Assembly: GCF_032062135.1 (NCBI RefSeq)
Contig: NC_092862.1
Span: forward strand, 99,026,567-99,090,566
DNA length: 64,000 bases
Source: Pyxicephalus adspersus
Lineage: Eukaryota; Chordata; Amphibia; Anura; Pyxicephalidae
Direction of reading: 5' to 3'
Shown here: positions 47,530-57,885 of the stretch, piece after piece
Numbering within the stretch: position 1 is the stretch's first letter
Layout: every line of letters begins with the position of its first letter
Program-made: the position numbers and the translations under genes
Notes under the pieces: model-generated
Databases searched by the model: none
Seen by the model: only the letters and a program-made list of their open reading frames with translations
Told to the model about the DNA's origin: nothing

Positions 47530-47879
47530 GAGTGTTCAGTGTTAGGACAATCCCGCAGGATGTTACAACAATAGTCAGCCATCATATGTACATCCCATTT
47601 AATCTGATACTGTCCTTCCATGATCTTCAAATCTTGATGGAATTGTTCACCTTGCTCATCACTGACTGAACTAAGTTAGAAAGATGGCTATGCAGAAAAT
47701 GCACCTTGATGCTCATATTGCAACCAAGCATTTTGTAGCTCTCCAAGAGTCTCTGGAACATTTCTGTGTAATTATTTGCATATGTGTTTCCAAGAAAGTC
47801 CTTGACAATGGCTTTGAATGATAACCAAGCCTTCTTTTCCACTTCTGACATCATTCCAGAAGTGATGGAATGTTCATCT
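47530..47879 (-). pseudogene. C-terminal part of the unclassified transposase-like protein, copy B
   Basis: Minus-strand sequence gives MMSEVEKKAWLSFKAIVKDF, LLESYKMLGCNMSIKVHFLHS (one residue per codon from 47854 on) and then, after a small deletion and shift, SDEQGEQFHQDLKIME and WDVHMMADYCCNILRDCP. It matches residues 208-305 of the copy A frame and extends it with the fuller ending around DYCC. The fragment starts immediately at the gypsy junction, so the preceding portion was lost or displaced. Confidence 0.65.
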
Positions 47880-47882
47880 TTG

Positions 47883-48275
47883 ATACCTTGATACCTGGTT
47901 TCTTGCTAAGCCTTGAACTCCTGGCCCTTCCCATGAACTTCCTATGTACGCCATGTCTCTGAACTGCCTGTTGCCAGAATATTGTGCTTTTCCAATACCA
48001 TGCTCTTCCTGCTATTGTTACATTGCACTCTCCAAAATGCTACCTGTATACCGACCCTTGGCTGCTGTTTAAATGACTACTCTTCTTTTCACTCCACCTC
48101 AAACTGACACCATTGGCTACCGACCTCCGCTTGTGCTTTCACTACGTTTGTGTTTGCTCTTTCCCTGCTACCGTTGCTTGTGCATAGATCCAGGACTGCT
48201 TTCACCTGTGTCTGCTTGCTGTTTCAGCTACTGGACTCCCAGCCAGACCCCTGATCCTTACCGAATATTCTGGCC
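47883..48275 (+). repeat. 5' LTR of the gypsy element, 5'-truncated
   Basis: It matches the 3' LTR from about 51420 onward: GATACCTTGATACCTGGTTT, GCCATGTCTCTGAACT, CGACCCTTGGCTGCTGTTTAA and GACCCCTGATCCTTAC at its end. No recognisable tRNA primer site separates it from gag. Confidence 0.82.
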
Positions 48276-48281
48276 ATAAAC

Positions 48282-48720
48282 ATGGAGACTGCTGTTGCAG
48301 CTGCTGTGGCACCCTTCAGGCAGCAAATTGCAGAGTTGCAAAGTTTAGTGTTACCAAGAAAATTTTTCTCAACTACAAAATATGGTAAGAGGTAAACAAG
48401 AAGAGATCAATGGTTTTCGCGTTTGATCTCTGATACCACATGAAACCCAGTGGCACAAAAAAGTCAGTTTCGCCATAGGCTCTCTGAACAGGTTAAAGAT
48501 GAGCTTGCCAGGGTAGAGACCCCTAATGGCTTTCATCCAGGTATGCATCTATAACAATCAGAGACTTACTGACCCTGACACTTCTGAACCAATGCAGATT
48601 GATACAATAAGAAAATCTATTTCCACTTAAGAGAAAGAGAGACGTTGTTCTGGGAATTCATGTCTTCATTGCAGGGATTCTGGACATTATGCAGTTAACT
48701 GCCCAAACAAATTAAAGAGA
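48282..48720 (+). pseudogene. gypsy gag remnant with zinc knuckle
   Basis: Gag forms the particle that packages element RNA. The ATG at 48282 starts METAVAAAVAPFRQQIAELQ, a plausible gypsy Gag start with coiled-coil character. The middle of Gag is largely missing (only about 150 codons' worth of sequence remain) and stops occur near 48560 and 48630. A canonical C-x2-C-x4-H-x4-C zinc knuckle, CLHCRDSGHYAVNC, is encoded at about 48660-48701. Non-functional. Confidence 0.7.
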
Positions 48721-48724
48721 TCCA

Positions 48725-48964
48725 TTGCTGCCAATGCCAATGCCAAACATAAATTCTATTGCTCAGTTTGGCTCACCTTTAAGTCAAGATGGAAGTACAA
48801 TTCGCTCCCAATCATCGCATTTTGTCATCCCTACTCAACTCTTCTTTGAAGGTCATGACATTACTTGCTCCGCTATGTTTGACTCTGGAGCTGGGGGAAA
48901 CTTTATGGACATTGAGTTTGCTCAAACCCATGATATAAAAATAAAAAACAATAGCACCAATTGA
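48725..48964 (+). pseudogene. gypsy aspartic protease region
   Basis: An 80-codon open stretch contains FDSGAGGNFMD (near residues 52-62), the DSG-type active-site loop of retroelement proteases, which cleave the polyprotein. It ends in a stop at 48962. The following 48966-49172 stretch continues the region (FPIILAFLGLLPIIHQLG), matching the conserved ILG-type flap to reverse transcriptase link in another frame. Confidence 0.72.
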
Positions 48965-49189
48965 TATGGAAACGGCTGATGGCTGGCCTTTATCTTCAGG
49001 GCCTATAATGCATGAGACTGTTCACCCTGAGCTTCAGATTGAAACAGACCACCGCAAGATCTTCAGCTTTCAGCTAATAGCATCACCTAAGTTTCCGATC
49101 ATTTTGGCATTCCTTGGTTTGCTGCCCATAATCCATCAACTGGGGAACACGGACAATAACTTTTGCATCTGATTTCTGTAAGAAACAAT

Positions 49190-50800
49190 GCCTACAGGGT
49201 TTTTCTTTTAACCAGGACACCCAAGTTAAAGTAGCACATCCTCTGCAATGTAACACGCTGCCGTCACAATATCGTCAATTTCAAGATGTCTGTGACAAGA
49301 AAAATACTGACCAATTGCCTCCACATCGCCTTTATGATTTTCCCATTGAGTTGCTACCTTATGCTGAAATACCTTTCGGTCGCATTTATTCTCTGTCTAA
49401 GCCAGAATTGAAGGGTCTTAAGGAGTACCTGGATACAAATTTAGGGAAAGGATTTATCAGGCCCTCGACTTCTCCAGCAGGGGCTGCCCTGTTCTTCGTT
49501 GAAAAGAAAACTCTACCCTGCGTCCATGTATTGACTACAGGAAATTTAATGAGATTACAGTTAAGAACCGGTATCCTCTCCCCTTAATCCCTGAACTGCT
49601 TGAAAGACTTAGTTGAGCTAAAATATTTTCCAAATTAGACCTAAGAGGAGCCTACAACCTCATCCAGATTTGTGAAGGAGATGAATGGAAGATTGCCTTC
49701 AGAACCCGATATGGACACTAAGAATACTTAGTCATGGCCTTTGGCCTGTGTAATGCTCCTGCTACCTTCGAACATTTTATAAATTATGTCTTCAGAGATG
49801 TATTAGATGTGTTTGTTGTTGCCTACTTGGATGACATCCTTATCTTTTCAGATGATCTAGAGGAGCACTGCAAACATGTTTGTATCGTCTTTGAACGACT
49901 CAACAGAAACAATCAGCCTTTCATCAAATTTGAGAAGTGTGAGTTTGAATAAACCCAGATCCAATTCTTGGGTTATATCATTTCTCCAGAAGGGCTGAGT
50001 ATGGACCCCACTAAGATCAAAGCAGTTGTGGAGTGACCAGCACCAACAAACATCAAAGAAATTCAAAGATTTGTTGGATTTGCAAATTTTTACAGAAGGT
50101 CCATAGGAATTTCTCCAAAGGTATTGCACCAATTACTCAGCTTGAGAACCCTTTTTATGGTCACCGGAGGCATAGGCTGCATTCACTAAATTAAAGACTC
50201 TATCTACTTCTGCACCCATCCTGGTACATCCAGACCTCAAACTACCTTGTGTTGTGGAAGTAGAAGCCTCAGATTATGCCGTGGAAGCTATTCTTTCCCA
50301 ATGGACAGGAGATAGGATGCAGCTTCATCCTTGCGCCTAATATTCTCGTCTAATGTGTTCAGCGAAAATGAATTATGATATTGGAAATTAAGAACTGCTT
50401 GCCATCAAAGAAGTCTTTTCTGAATGGAGACACCTCCTTGAAGGGGCCAATCATCCTGTGACTGTTCTCATTGATCACAAGAATCTAGAAATCCTCCATC
50501 CTGCCAAAAGGTTGTCAGCCGGACAAGCACGATGGGCTTTGTTTTTTACCAGGTTCAACTTTGCTATCTCGTACAGACCTGGATCAAGGAATGGCAAGGC
50601 TGATGCCTTATCTCGAACCTTGTCCAATCCCTTTCAGGAAAGCAACCCAGAATGTACTATTTTGTCTCAAAAGAACTTTCCAGGGGCCAATGTGTCCAAA
50701 GAGCTCCAAGCGCTTATTAAAGATGGTTACAGTGATGATTCACTCCTCTGCCATCCACCAACAGTTATTCACTTAACCTTTCAGAATGGGTTCTAGACTC
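49190..50800 (+). pseudogene. gypsy reverse transcriptase and RNase H
   Basis: The region encodes the polymerase that makes element DNA. Visible in order are ELLPYAEIPFGRIYSLS and LGKGFIRPSTSPAGAALFF (about 49345-49500); a shift; [10 protein letters not shown] and [15 protein letters not shown] (motif A, about 49630-49670); [17 protein letters not shown] (49734 on); and the catalytic [11 protein letters not shown] (about 49822-49855). FLGYIISPEGLSMDP and IQRFVGFANFYRR then lead to RNase [18 protein letters not shown] (Ala-Ser-Asp type, about 50250-50300), [20 protein letters not shown] (50464 on) and GKADALSR (about 50592-50615). Stops at about 49615, 49720, 49950 and 50036 and several shifts inactivate it. 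YxDD is intact. Confidence 0.85.
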
Positions 50801-51300
50801 AATCAAATTGTATATATGTTCCTGACTCTGCTAGAGTAGAAGTTCTCAGGCTGGTTCATGACATTTTGGGGCCACAAAGACTGGAGAACTTTTATCACAT
50901 TCCTTTTGGTGGCCTAGTTATAAAAAGGATGTAAAGAACTATGTTGCTTCCTGCCCGACCTGTTCCTGAAACAAGATTCCCCGTTCTTCTCTTCTGGGGT
51001 TACTTCAGCCACTCCCAGTTCCGTCTGAACCTTGGGGGTCCATTTCTATAGATTTTATGCTGGAACTACCTCCTTCCAATGACATGACCACTATATTAGT
51101 GGTTGTAGATTGTCTCACTAAAATGGCCTATTTCATCCCAACAAGAGGAGCACCCACAGATGAACAGAGTGCTAAACTGATGGTTCGAGAAAATGTGAAA
51201 ATGTCCATGAACCCATGCTGACAAGAGAATTCCACCAAAGGTTTCCTCACAAACCAGGTCCTCAGACATCTAGAGGCCATCCTGGAAGAAGGGGGGTACT
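50800..51300 (+). pseudogene. gypsy integrase remnant, core truncated
   Basis: The integrase would insert the DNA copy. The zinc-binding N-terminal region is mostly lost (a Ser-Cys-Pro-Thr-Cys-type sequence near 50949-50965 keeps the Cys-x2-Cys). [20 protein letters not shown] and [19 protein letters not shown] (about 51025-51140) give the first part of the DDE core with its first aspartate. After LMVRE (near 51190) the frame jumps to the family's C-terminal end, GHPGRGG in the expected frame, so the second and third catalytic residues and the chromodomain are deleted. A purine-rich tract precedes the 3' LTR. Confidence 0.75.
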
Positions 51301-51301
51301 A

Positions 51302-51784
51302 TCAGGATCCGAACCCAGGGATGCTTTGGTGTCTGGCTGCAGCTCTGGCTGCAGCTCTGTCTACTGCGCCACTTGAGGGTTTGCCAGTTGCTATCTGTTG
51401 GATACCTTGGACAAAGATTCCTTGATACCTAGTTTCTTGCTGAACCTTGAACTCCTGGTTCCTCCCATGAACTTTCTATTTAAGCCATGTCTCTGAACTT
51501 CCTGTTGCCAGAATTTTGTGCTCTGCCAATATCTTGCTCTTCCTGCTATTGTTACATTGTGCTGCTACCTGTGTATCGACCCTTGGCTGCTGTTTAAACG
51601 ACTACTCTTCCTTGCACTCGGTCTCCAACTGACACCATTGGCTACCGACCTCAGCTCATGCTTTGACTATGTTTGTGTTTGCTCCTTTTCTGCTACTGCT
51701 GCTTGTGCATAGATTCAGGACTGCTTCCACCTGTGTCTGCTTCCTGTTTCAGCTATTGGACTCCTAGTCTGACCCCTAATCATC
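51302..51784 (+). repeat. 3' LTR of the gypsy element
   Basis: It follows the purine-rich AGAAGGGGGGTAC tract and starts ATCAGGATCCGAACCCAGGG (the usual TG start may be mutated to TA, as in TACTATCAGG). It ends at CCCCTAATCATCAC. Its last two thirds match the 5' LTR with scattered substitutions, so the insertion is not recent. Open frames in it are LTR readings. Confidence 0.82.
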
Positions 51785-52436
51785 ACAAAGTGGCTCATGT
51801 AGAATGTTTGGATCACCTGGTTTTAGGGCAGATCTTGGAGGCCAATTCCTTTTCACCCAATGCCTCTCACGACCTCTGCTGTCCCACATGCACAGATCAC
51901 AGGGATACTTGGTGTTGCTGACCAAGAAGGAAACCATTTTATGGTCAACACAGATGACCCAATTGTGTTTGTGATATTGCAACAACTCAATGACTCTCTT
52001 TATGTCTGCATATTCTTCACAAACTGAATGGCCCATTGGGACTGAACCAAATATATTGCCATTGTGAAGGAGGACAAACATTAAGCTCCGCTTTGAGCTA
52101 TTGATGAATAGTTGCCATTCAGTTGAGTTATAGATTCGAATTCCCAATTCCTCCATGAAACTAGGTATGTTATGGTATGTTATTTGTTACACAAAGCTAC
52201 TGCCAGTTCTAAAGTACTGCAGACATGCAATTTCTCTGGTTCGAAAGTATGATTCCTTTGTTCTGGTTCAAAAGTACGATTTTCCTCACGCAGTCTTGAT
52301 GCTAGGAGTTCTGAAGCCTTCTTCAATATTCCCAAATCATGTGCCAAATCACTCAACTCATGCTGATCAAATCCCTTACAAACAGAGTCCTCTTCAATTT
52401 CAAACTCTTCATTATTGTTGTGAACTAGTTCATCAC
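51785..52436 (-). pseudogene. middle part of the unclassified transposase-like protein, copy B
   Basis: Minus-strand readings give EEFEIEEDSVCKGFDQHELS and KKASELLASRLREEN (about 52420-52290), a damaged segment near 52230, then MEELGIRIYNSTEWQLFINS (52156 on), HNWVICVDHKMVSFL, the CDLCMWDSR zinc-type pair and PPRSALKPGDPNILHEPL, which ends at the gypsy junction. It parallels copy A residues 10-138. The first aspartate seen in copy A (FIDSS) is Asn here (FINSS). A short deletion removes part of the LGKQRG stretch. Confidence 0.68.
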
Positions 52437-52901
52437 TAGCGATGAGCAAGAATGCCTCTGGCATTCTCACGAAAATTTCCTTGAACTTCTGATGGTTCCA
52501 CAAAATTTACGCGAACCGTATTTGCGAAACCATCGGAAGGTCGAGGAAATTTTAACAGGAGGATTCACAGGGGATTCACAGGATTCCCTGGGAATCTTCC
52601 TGTTTGCCATACCTGGGGCACTCTAGTGGATTCTCAGGGCTGCAATCAAAGCTTTCCTCAGCCAATCAGAGAGCACTAGAGGTTTTGAATGGGGAGACTT
52701 GTCCCCATTTAACCTCTAGTGCCGGGGATCTCACACTGAGCTGATTAATGAATGCAGCCGGCGCTGCATTCATTGATCAGCACAGCCCAGGATCTTTTTT
52801 TTAAATTCGAGCTTGATTGGCGAATATACACTAGCCATTCCAGCCATTGAGAATGGCCGAATTTGCAGCGAGATCATGTTTTAAAAACTCGTTTATCCCT
52901 A
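52437..52901. mobile_element. hAT-like MITE (TAGGGATGA-type ends) inside copy B
   Basis: Left end TAGCGATGAGCAAGAATGCC; right end reversed TAGGGATAAACGAG. Flanks TTCATCAC (52429-52436) and TTCATCAT (52902-52909) match at 7 of 8 and fit nTnnnnAn. The interior has the shared modules TCCTCAGCCAATCAGAGAGC, TTTAACCTCTAGTGCCGGGGA and an inverted GAATGCAGCCGGCGCTGCATTC. The insertion separates two coding parts of copy B, so it is younger than that element. Confidence 0.85.
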
Positions 52902-52908
52902 TTCATCA

Positions 52909-53355
52909 TCATATTATTATTCCATGTTCTTCAAAAGAGGGTAGTGTAACAAAAACAGGTACTGGGATTTTATCTGAATGAGCCCCTGGGTGTTTAGCCG
53001 ATGGTAGACTAGGATACTCTGTGTTACATTTATTTTTCTTGTTATACCCTGAAGTTTTCATTATACAAACATAACAGTCACTAAAATGATCTCCTGGCTC
53101 TCGCCAAACCATACCAGAAGGCATCTTATCATGTGTTCCCTTTGTCCACATCTGTAAACCCTCGACACACTGTTTGTAAACCTTACGAGGGGCCCAAGAC
53201 TTATCTTGATCATCAAGTTTAACTTTGAAATATGCTTGCTCTACAAATGTGGTGAAGTTCGCCCTTTGACTGGGAATGGTAAAACTGCCACAGATATAAC
53301 AAAATGAATCAGGGTTGTTTAGGCACTTAAGACGAGAAACAGCAGTGCCAGACAT
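52909..53355 (-). pseudogene. N-terminal part of the unclassified transposase-like protein, copy B
   Basis: A 149-codon minus-strand frame starts at ATG 53355 and runs to the MITE. It shows SFCYICGSFTIPSQR (a Cys-x2-Cys pair, residues about 17-31), FVEQAYFKVKLDDQDKSWAP (about 36-56), KVYKQC, MVWREPGDHFSDCYVC (a second Cys-x2-Cys) and SGYNKKNKCN, then SLPSAKHPG. The paired cysteines with a FxxxVxL-like spacing suggest an N-terminal zinc-binding (THAP/ZAD-like) DNA- or protein-binding module, which is inference. Relatives I remember have KVCKQC where this copy has KVYKQC, so one zinc ligand may be lost. The frame ends at the MITE insertion. Confidence 0.6.
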
Positions 53356-53395
53356 GATCTAAAAGAAAGGAAATACGTGTGTAAATAAACAAATT

Positions 53396-54723
53396 TTGCT
53401 TATTCACTACGTAGAGCAGTGCACAACCTCTGACCACACTGTCTTGCATGTAAATGAATAACCTATACAAATCCACGCTATAGTTTCTCTATGTGGCACT
53501 CTGGAAGCCCCTCTCTATATAGGTCAAATCAATGTCTCTCTCTCACTTTCTGATACAGTATACAGGAAGTACTGTGCATTCATCAAACAGTATAATATTG
53601 GGTGTCTTACTTCCTTACTTTTTTTATTTATTTTTTTACATTCAGTAGCTGAGTTAGTTTAATACCATAAACAGTAAAAAAAAGATTGTTAGCTAAAAAA
53701 ACATGTTAGCAGGGTTATTCGTTAGCAGAGGTACTACTACATTTCCTGAGATCATAGGAATGTTGGACACAGGCTTATTCTATATAAGCACTTTTTGACT
53801 TTTTACAGTTCAGACTGTGAATAGAAGATTTCCAAAAATTTGCAGAATATTAGAAATATTAGAAAATTAGAACAAAGGAAACTCGCCAAGGAGAAAAATG
53901 ATTGCCACACCTGCTAACCCTTTCTTCTCAAAATGCTGGATGCACGGATGTTGTTCTGATTCCCTTGTTTTGGCCCTATCTTTAAATGAAGAGAATGAAT
54001 GCTTATCTGTTTAATTGATTGTGCTGCTGAAAGCTGCTCTTTTCACTTGCAATCATCAGCTGAAGTCTTCTCGGAAACAGACACATCTGGGACTGTGGAT
54101 ATGCTTGGTGCCATGCTGCGCTCAGGGGCTCTTCCTATATTACCTTCAGAAATGACACTTTTTGGAGAGCTTATTTTTTTTAAATTACGGTTAATTTAAT
54201 ACACTTCATTTGCCCTGGACTAAATATGCTAAACAAGAGTGTGACTTTTGTGGTGTAAATAGGAATGCAGTCTAGTAGATCAGAGTAGCAGTCAGACAAC
54301 TAGTATTTAAAAAAAAATGAGGCCAGCAATTGCTGGTGTATCTAAGGTAATGTTTAGTACACTGAATAATAAGCTGAAGCTGTGTTTACTTCAATCAATC
54401 CATTATATACTAGCAATAATTCAGTTTTATTTTTCAAATTTCCTCACACGTTTACTTTATTTATCATCATTCACTCTGCAAAGTGAGCATACACTTTTAA
54501 AAGTGAGAAATAACTTCAACAGCTACTGGTTTAGAATATCAGCCAATTATGTTTATTGGCTTGAACCCCTACCTCCTTGTAAGTCAATTGCAGTCTAGCC
54601 TATTAATGCAAACCTAACCTTTTTAAAATCCTCCTTACTTTAAAAAAAGTCTATTTTATTTGTAATTTTTTTTACCTTTTAAAGCCTTTTGACGTACTGT
54701 CTCTTCCAGCTTTTTGCCATGGT
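53396..54723. other. nothing recognised
   Basis: AT-rich; it may include the 5' flank of element copy B up to about 53720. No gene was seen. Confidence 0.4.
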
Positions 54724-55080
54724 AAAACAAGATTGACAGTTAATCCTACAGCCTCCAGGGTTACATTGATCACATATCCCAGGAGGGTTCAGGATTCAAC
54801 CTATTCATTCTACACATGCATAACATCAGGTGCTAGGTCATCAGGGGACTTCCATATAATTAAATTTCCCAGTGTATGCACAGAGCAAAGGCCTCCTATG
54901 ATGTGCCACCCAATCTTACACATGCACAGAGCTAGATCATCATCAGAGGAATCTGGAAGAGGCAAAAAAGATGATAGTGATGTGGGAAAGGATATGTGGA
55001 ACCATAATGGCAAAAAAAGAAACGGAAACTTCAGGTTTATTGGGGTGTAATTGGGGTTGCATGCCAAGTTTAGTAAAGTA
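54724..55080. repeat. possible interspersed repeat block, unidentified
   Basis: A less AT-rich block (ACAGCCTCCAGGGTTACATT to GGTTTATTGGGGTG) contains a 106-codon open frame rich in Ser, Arg and Lys at its end. The text style resembles repeats I have seen in frogs, but I cannot name the family and its ends are not defined. Confidence 0.25.
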
Positions 55081-56054
55081 ACTAATGCTGGTCTCGACAT
55101 TAATAGCTGATTGATGTAAATCCTACTCCCCATGAGTTAACATTATAGAAGTTTTGAAGTTGAAATACAATTGGTGTCTGTGAACTTCTTCATAATCTGC
55201 AAGCACAGCAAACTTGCCAATTATGGAACACACTTACCTTTTCTTTTGTGCCCTACAGTGATGACAGATCCAGAATCCTGTCATTATTGCATCCCCTGAA
55301 GCCACTATCTATGTTGCTGGCTTCTTCAGCCATTGCACAGCCACTGATGGTGAAACTCGAATGGGTACATGAATTAATTTGTATACAGTTTCTAGATGTA
55401 TTTTTGACACCACATGCATTGTGCAATGTGAACAAAAAACAAAAAGTAATTTTGAAATTACTTTTGCTTTAATAATTTGAAATGTCAATTCTGTTTTGCA
55501 TTAGATTCTTGTTTTAAGGCATGTTGTTCACAGTTTTCAAAGATTCAGTTGTGTCTGCTTTTTTCCAGCTTTGTTTGTTTCTCTTTAAATCTAACACTTA
55601 GTCCGAACTTAACAGAAACATATAATGAATAATTTATATAAATAGAGAAGTGCTAAACACTCAATTGTTTCATTAACTTCAAACTGCTAATTATCTGGAT
55701 TAAACTGACATGGTATGAAGTGTTATATATTCAGAGTGAAGATGAAAAGTGAAATCTTCACAACAGATGTGATGTATTGCTTGATAGGTGGTGCATGTAA
55801 GCCTCCTGATGTTCTGGAAAAATATTTGAGTTCAGCCTGGAAATTCAAATGTTTTATGACTTTTCAGCTACATATATTTAACTTGCTGACTTTGCAAGTT
55901 TGTGTTTGCTGCCAACAGACAGTTAGGTTAAGTTGCTCATTTTTTTAACCCAATGGAATTATTGAAGCTTAACATCAACCTTACCTTTCTTCTTTTCCCC
56001 TTGCCCTTTACTGTCATGGAAGTGAATTGTCTCATTTCTTTGTACACTTCATAT
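55081..56054. other. nothing firmly recognised
   Basis: A polypyrimidine tract ending CCCTACAG at 55258, and on the other strand AAAAG followed by GTAAGTGTG near 55238, are splice-like. The adjoining frames are short, and no protein family is evident. Confidence 0.35.
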
Positions 56055-57885
56055 TTCTTTTTTATTTAAATACATTTATGTTGAGTTTTTTCGTTTTTCA
56101 CATTTTTCAACAATTGGGGGAACATAAAACCAAACACAGGCATATAATAGCATACAGATACAGAAACATAAGATGGAAAGAGCCAGAACATATCAGCAGG
56201 TGAAGACACATTTACTGTAGTGCAAACAGGCCATCAAATAGCATCATGAAAATGGAAAAAGAAACAATAGGATAAATACAAACACCCACAAAGGAAAAAC
56301 CAAGGAAAAGTGGATAAGGATTCTGTGGTCTTAACAAAATTAGTCATAAACATAGGTTTATCTAACTAATATAAACCTCATAGTTGTATTAACCTAGAGT
56401 CAAAATCTGTGATGGTCTAGCCATGGCGACCATCTCTTAAAGAAACTAGGGAGAGTGTCCCATTTTACAGCGGTCATTCTCTCCAGGATCATGGTGTCCA
56501 TGACTCCAGATATTACTGCCTCGAAACTGCCTTCCATCTGCCTTGTTGCCAAAAAAACAAAGGAAACCAATTTACAGGGATGCCTGCGTAGAGTAGAGAA
56601 GAGACCTGCAATACTGTTCTTAAATGATAGTACACCTGAATCCATAGTCACCTAACTACAGGGCATTCCCACTATATGTTAAGGAATGAGCCTATAACTT
56701 TTTTAAAAACATTGGAGAGCCCTTGGGAATGAACTTCGCTGTCCTCTCCTGTGCCATTTACCAGCAGAGCATTAATTTGTAGGCATTTTCTTGTTCAAGT
56801 ATTTTAGTGGAGCACTTGGCCCGACAAATCTCGCTCCTTTCTTCCAAGGGTAAAGTGTCACCGAACTCAGCCACCCATTTCAGCACATAAGACGACTTCT
56901 GAGTGCCTGCTGTAACCATAGACGCATAGAGTAAGGACACCAATCCCGATGATGGAGGGTTACATAAAGAGCATGATTCAAAAGCAGTCAGATGAAGAGG
57001 ACAGCCAGTAAGGATAGCAGATTATGTCTAATTTTCTAGTAACTAAAGTATTCATTATATAGCAGGGACCAGTGCTCCTACAGATAGGCAAGGACTTGAC
57101 CCCAGTAAAGGTGAGTAGGTCGTAGGCATGATATACAGGTCTAGTGGGCCACCAGCAAAAGGCTGAAGAGATCTCAAGAGCTGGTTCAAACAGGGGGCAC
57201 TGTAATACCCCTATCAAAGGTGTTTGCAGGAAGATCAAACCCGCTGAAAACTTCATCTGGTCCCACAGACCCAAAGCATAGGACAGAGTGGGATCCCTAA
57301 TTCTTGAAGCTGGGGTCCATAACAGATTATGTATCAGTGCTGAGGGGTACTTCTCTGCATATTTTTACACCCAAATAGGAAGATCCTCTGTGCAGTGGAG
57401 AGCCACCAGCGCAGCTATTTATGCTGCTAAAAAGTATTTATGTAGGTCAGGCACAAAAGACCTTCAGAGTATAGAACCCTCTCAGGTACTCTAGGACATC
57501 GAGGATGCCAAATGAAATCCAGCAACGTCTGCTGTTCTATCCTAAGAACAGGAGCAGGGAGCGGGTCAGGGAGGGTGTGGAAGAGGTACAAAAGCTTGGG
57601 TAGATACATCATTGTATCTTGCCCAACCAGAAGATCAGAAAAACTCTCCACTTGCTGAATAACATAGACAGTTTTTTAAACTGAGAGGGTAATTCATGTG
57701 ATACAAATATGGCATAGTGTCCGGCCATAGGAATGCAAAATTTGGTTTTTGAGTCTGACCACCCAGGTGGGCAAGGAAACATTAGGGGCCTTGGATTTGG
57801 CATTATTGACTGATAAACCTGAAAACTCGAAAGCAGCTAATGTCGAACATAGGTTAGGGATGTTACGGGAGACGTGAGGAATAAT
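56055..57885 (-). pseudogene. 5'-truncated L1-type LINE, ORF2 C-terminal half and 3' UTR
   Basis: Minus-strand readings follow the L1 ORF2 order after the FADD motif: FSGLSVNNAKSK and NVSLP (about 57840-57770), MMYLPKLLYLFHTLPDPLP (about 57610-57550), LLDFIWHPRCPRVPERVLYS (about 57530-57460), GLWDQMKFSAGL near 57270, SSYVLKWVAEFGDTLPLEE (about 56895-56840), and MDTMILERMTAVKWDTLPSFFK (one codon per residue, about 56505-56440). The 3' UTR ends in AACATAAATGTATTTAAATAAAAAAG (read on the minus strand, near 56080-56055), a poly(A)-like tail. Stops and shifts occur throughout. Truncation just after the RT active site is typical of incomplete reverse transcription. The match to the 11160 L1 copy is only partial, so a different subfamily is likely. 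Confidence 0.75.

Larger units (their letters stand above)
47880..51784 (+). mobile_element. Ty3/gypsy LTR retrotransposon, internally deleted
   Basis: Gag zinc knuckle, aspartic protease, reverse transcriptase/RNase H and integrase lie in gypsy order between two direct LTR copies (47883-48275 and 51302-51784). The 5' LTR lacks about the first 120 bp found in the 3' LTR. Most of the integrase core and chromodomain region is deleted between about 51190 and 51220, and every gene has stops or shifts. It lies inside the minus-strand element copy B. Because the 5' edge is truncated, no target duplication can be read. Confidence 0.85.
47258..53395 (-). mobile_element. unclassified transposon-like element, copy B, split by two younger insertions
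   Basis: This is a minus-strand copy of the family at 35796-37520. The order along the minus strand is: N-terminal coding part (53355-52909), a hAT-like MITE (52901-52437), middle coding part (52436-51785), a gypsy retrotransposon (51784-47880), C-terminal coding part (47879 to about 47530), and a 3' tail ending near 47258. Coding sequence on either side of each insertion joins in the same order as in copy A, apart from a missing piece of about 190 bp at the gypsy junction. The element lacks recognised terminal repeats. The 5' limit beyond 53360 is uncertain. Confidence 0.65.

Noticed and set aside
51518..51921. Hydrophobic open frames resembling membrane peptides
   Set aside because: They are readings of the gypsy 3' LTR and the antisense of element copy B.
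55238..55472. Splice-like signals on both strands with short open frames
   Set aside because: The two strands give competing and equally weak models; no protein family is evident.
57288..57494. Plus-strand open frame in the L1 region
   Set aside because: Antisense shadow of the minus-strand L1 ORF2.
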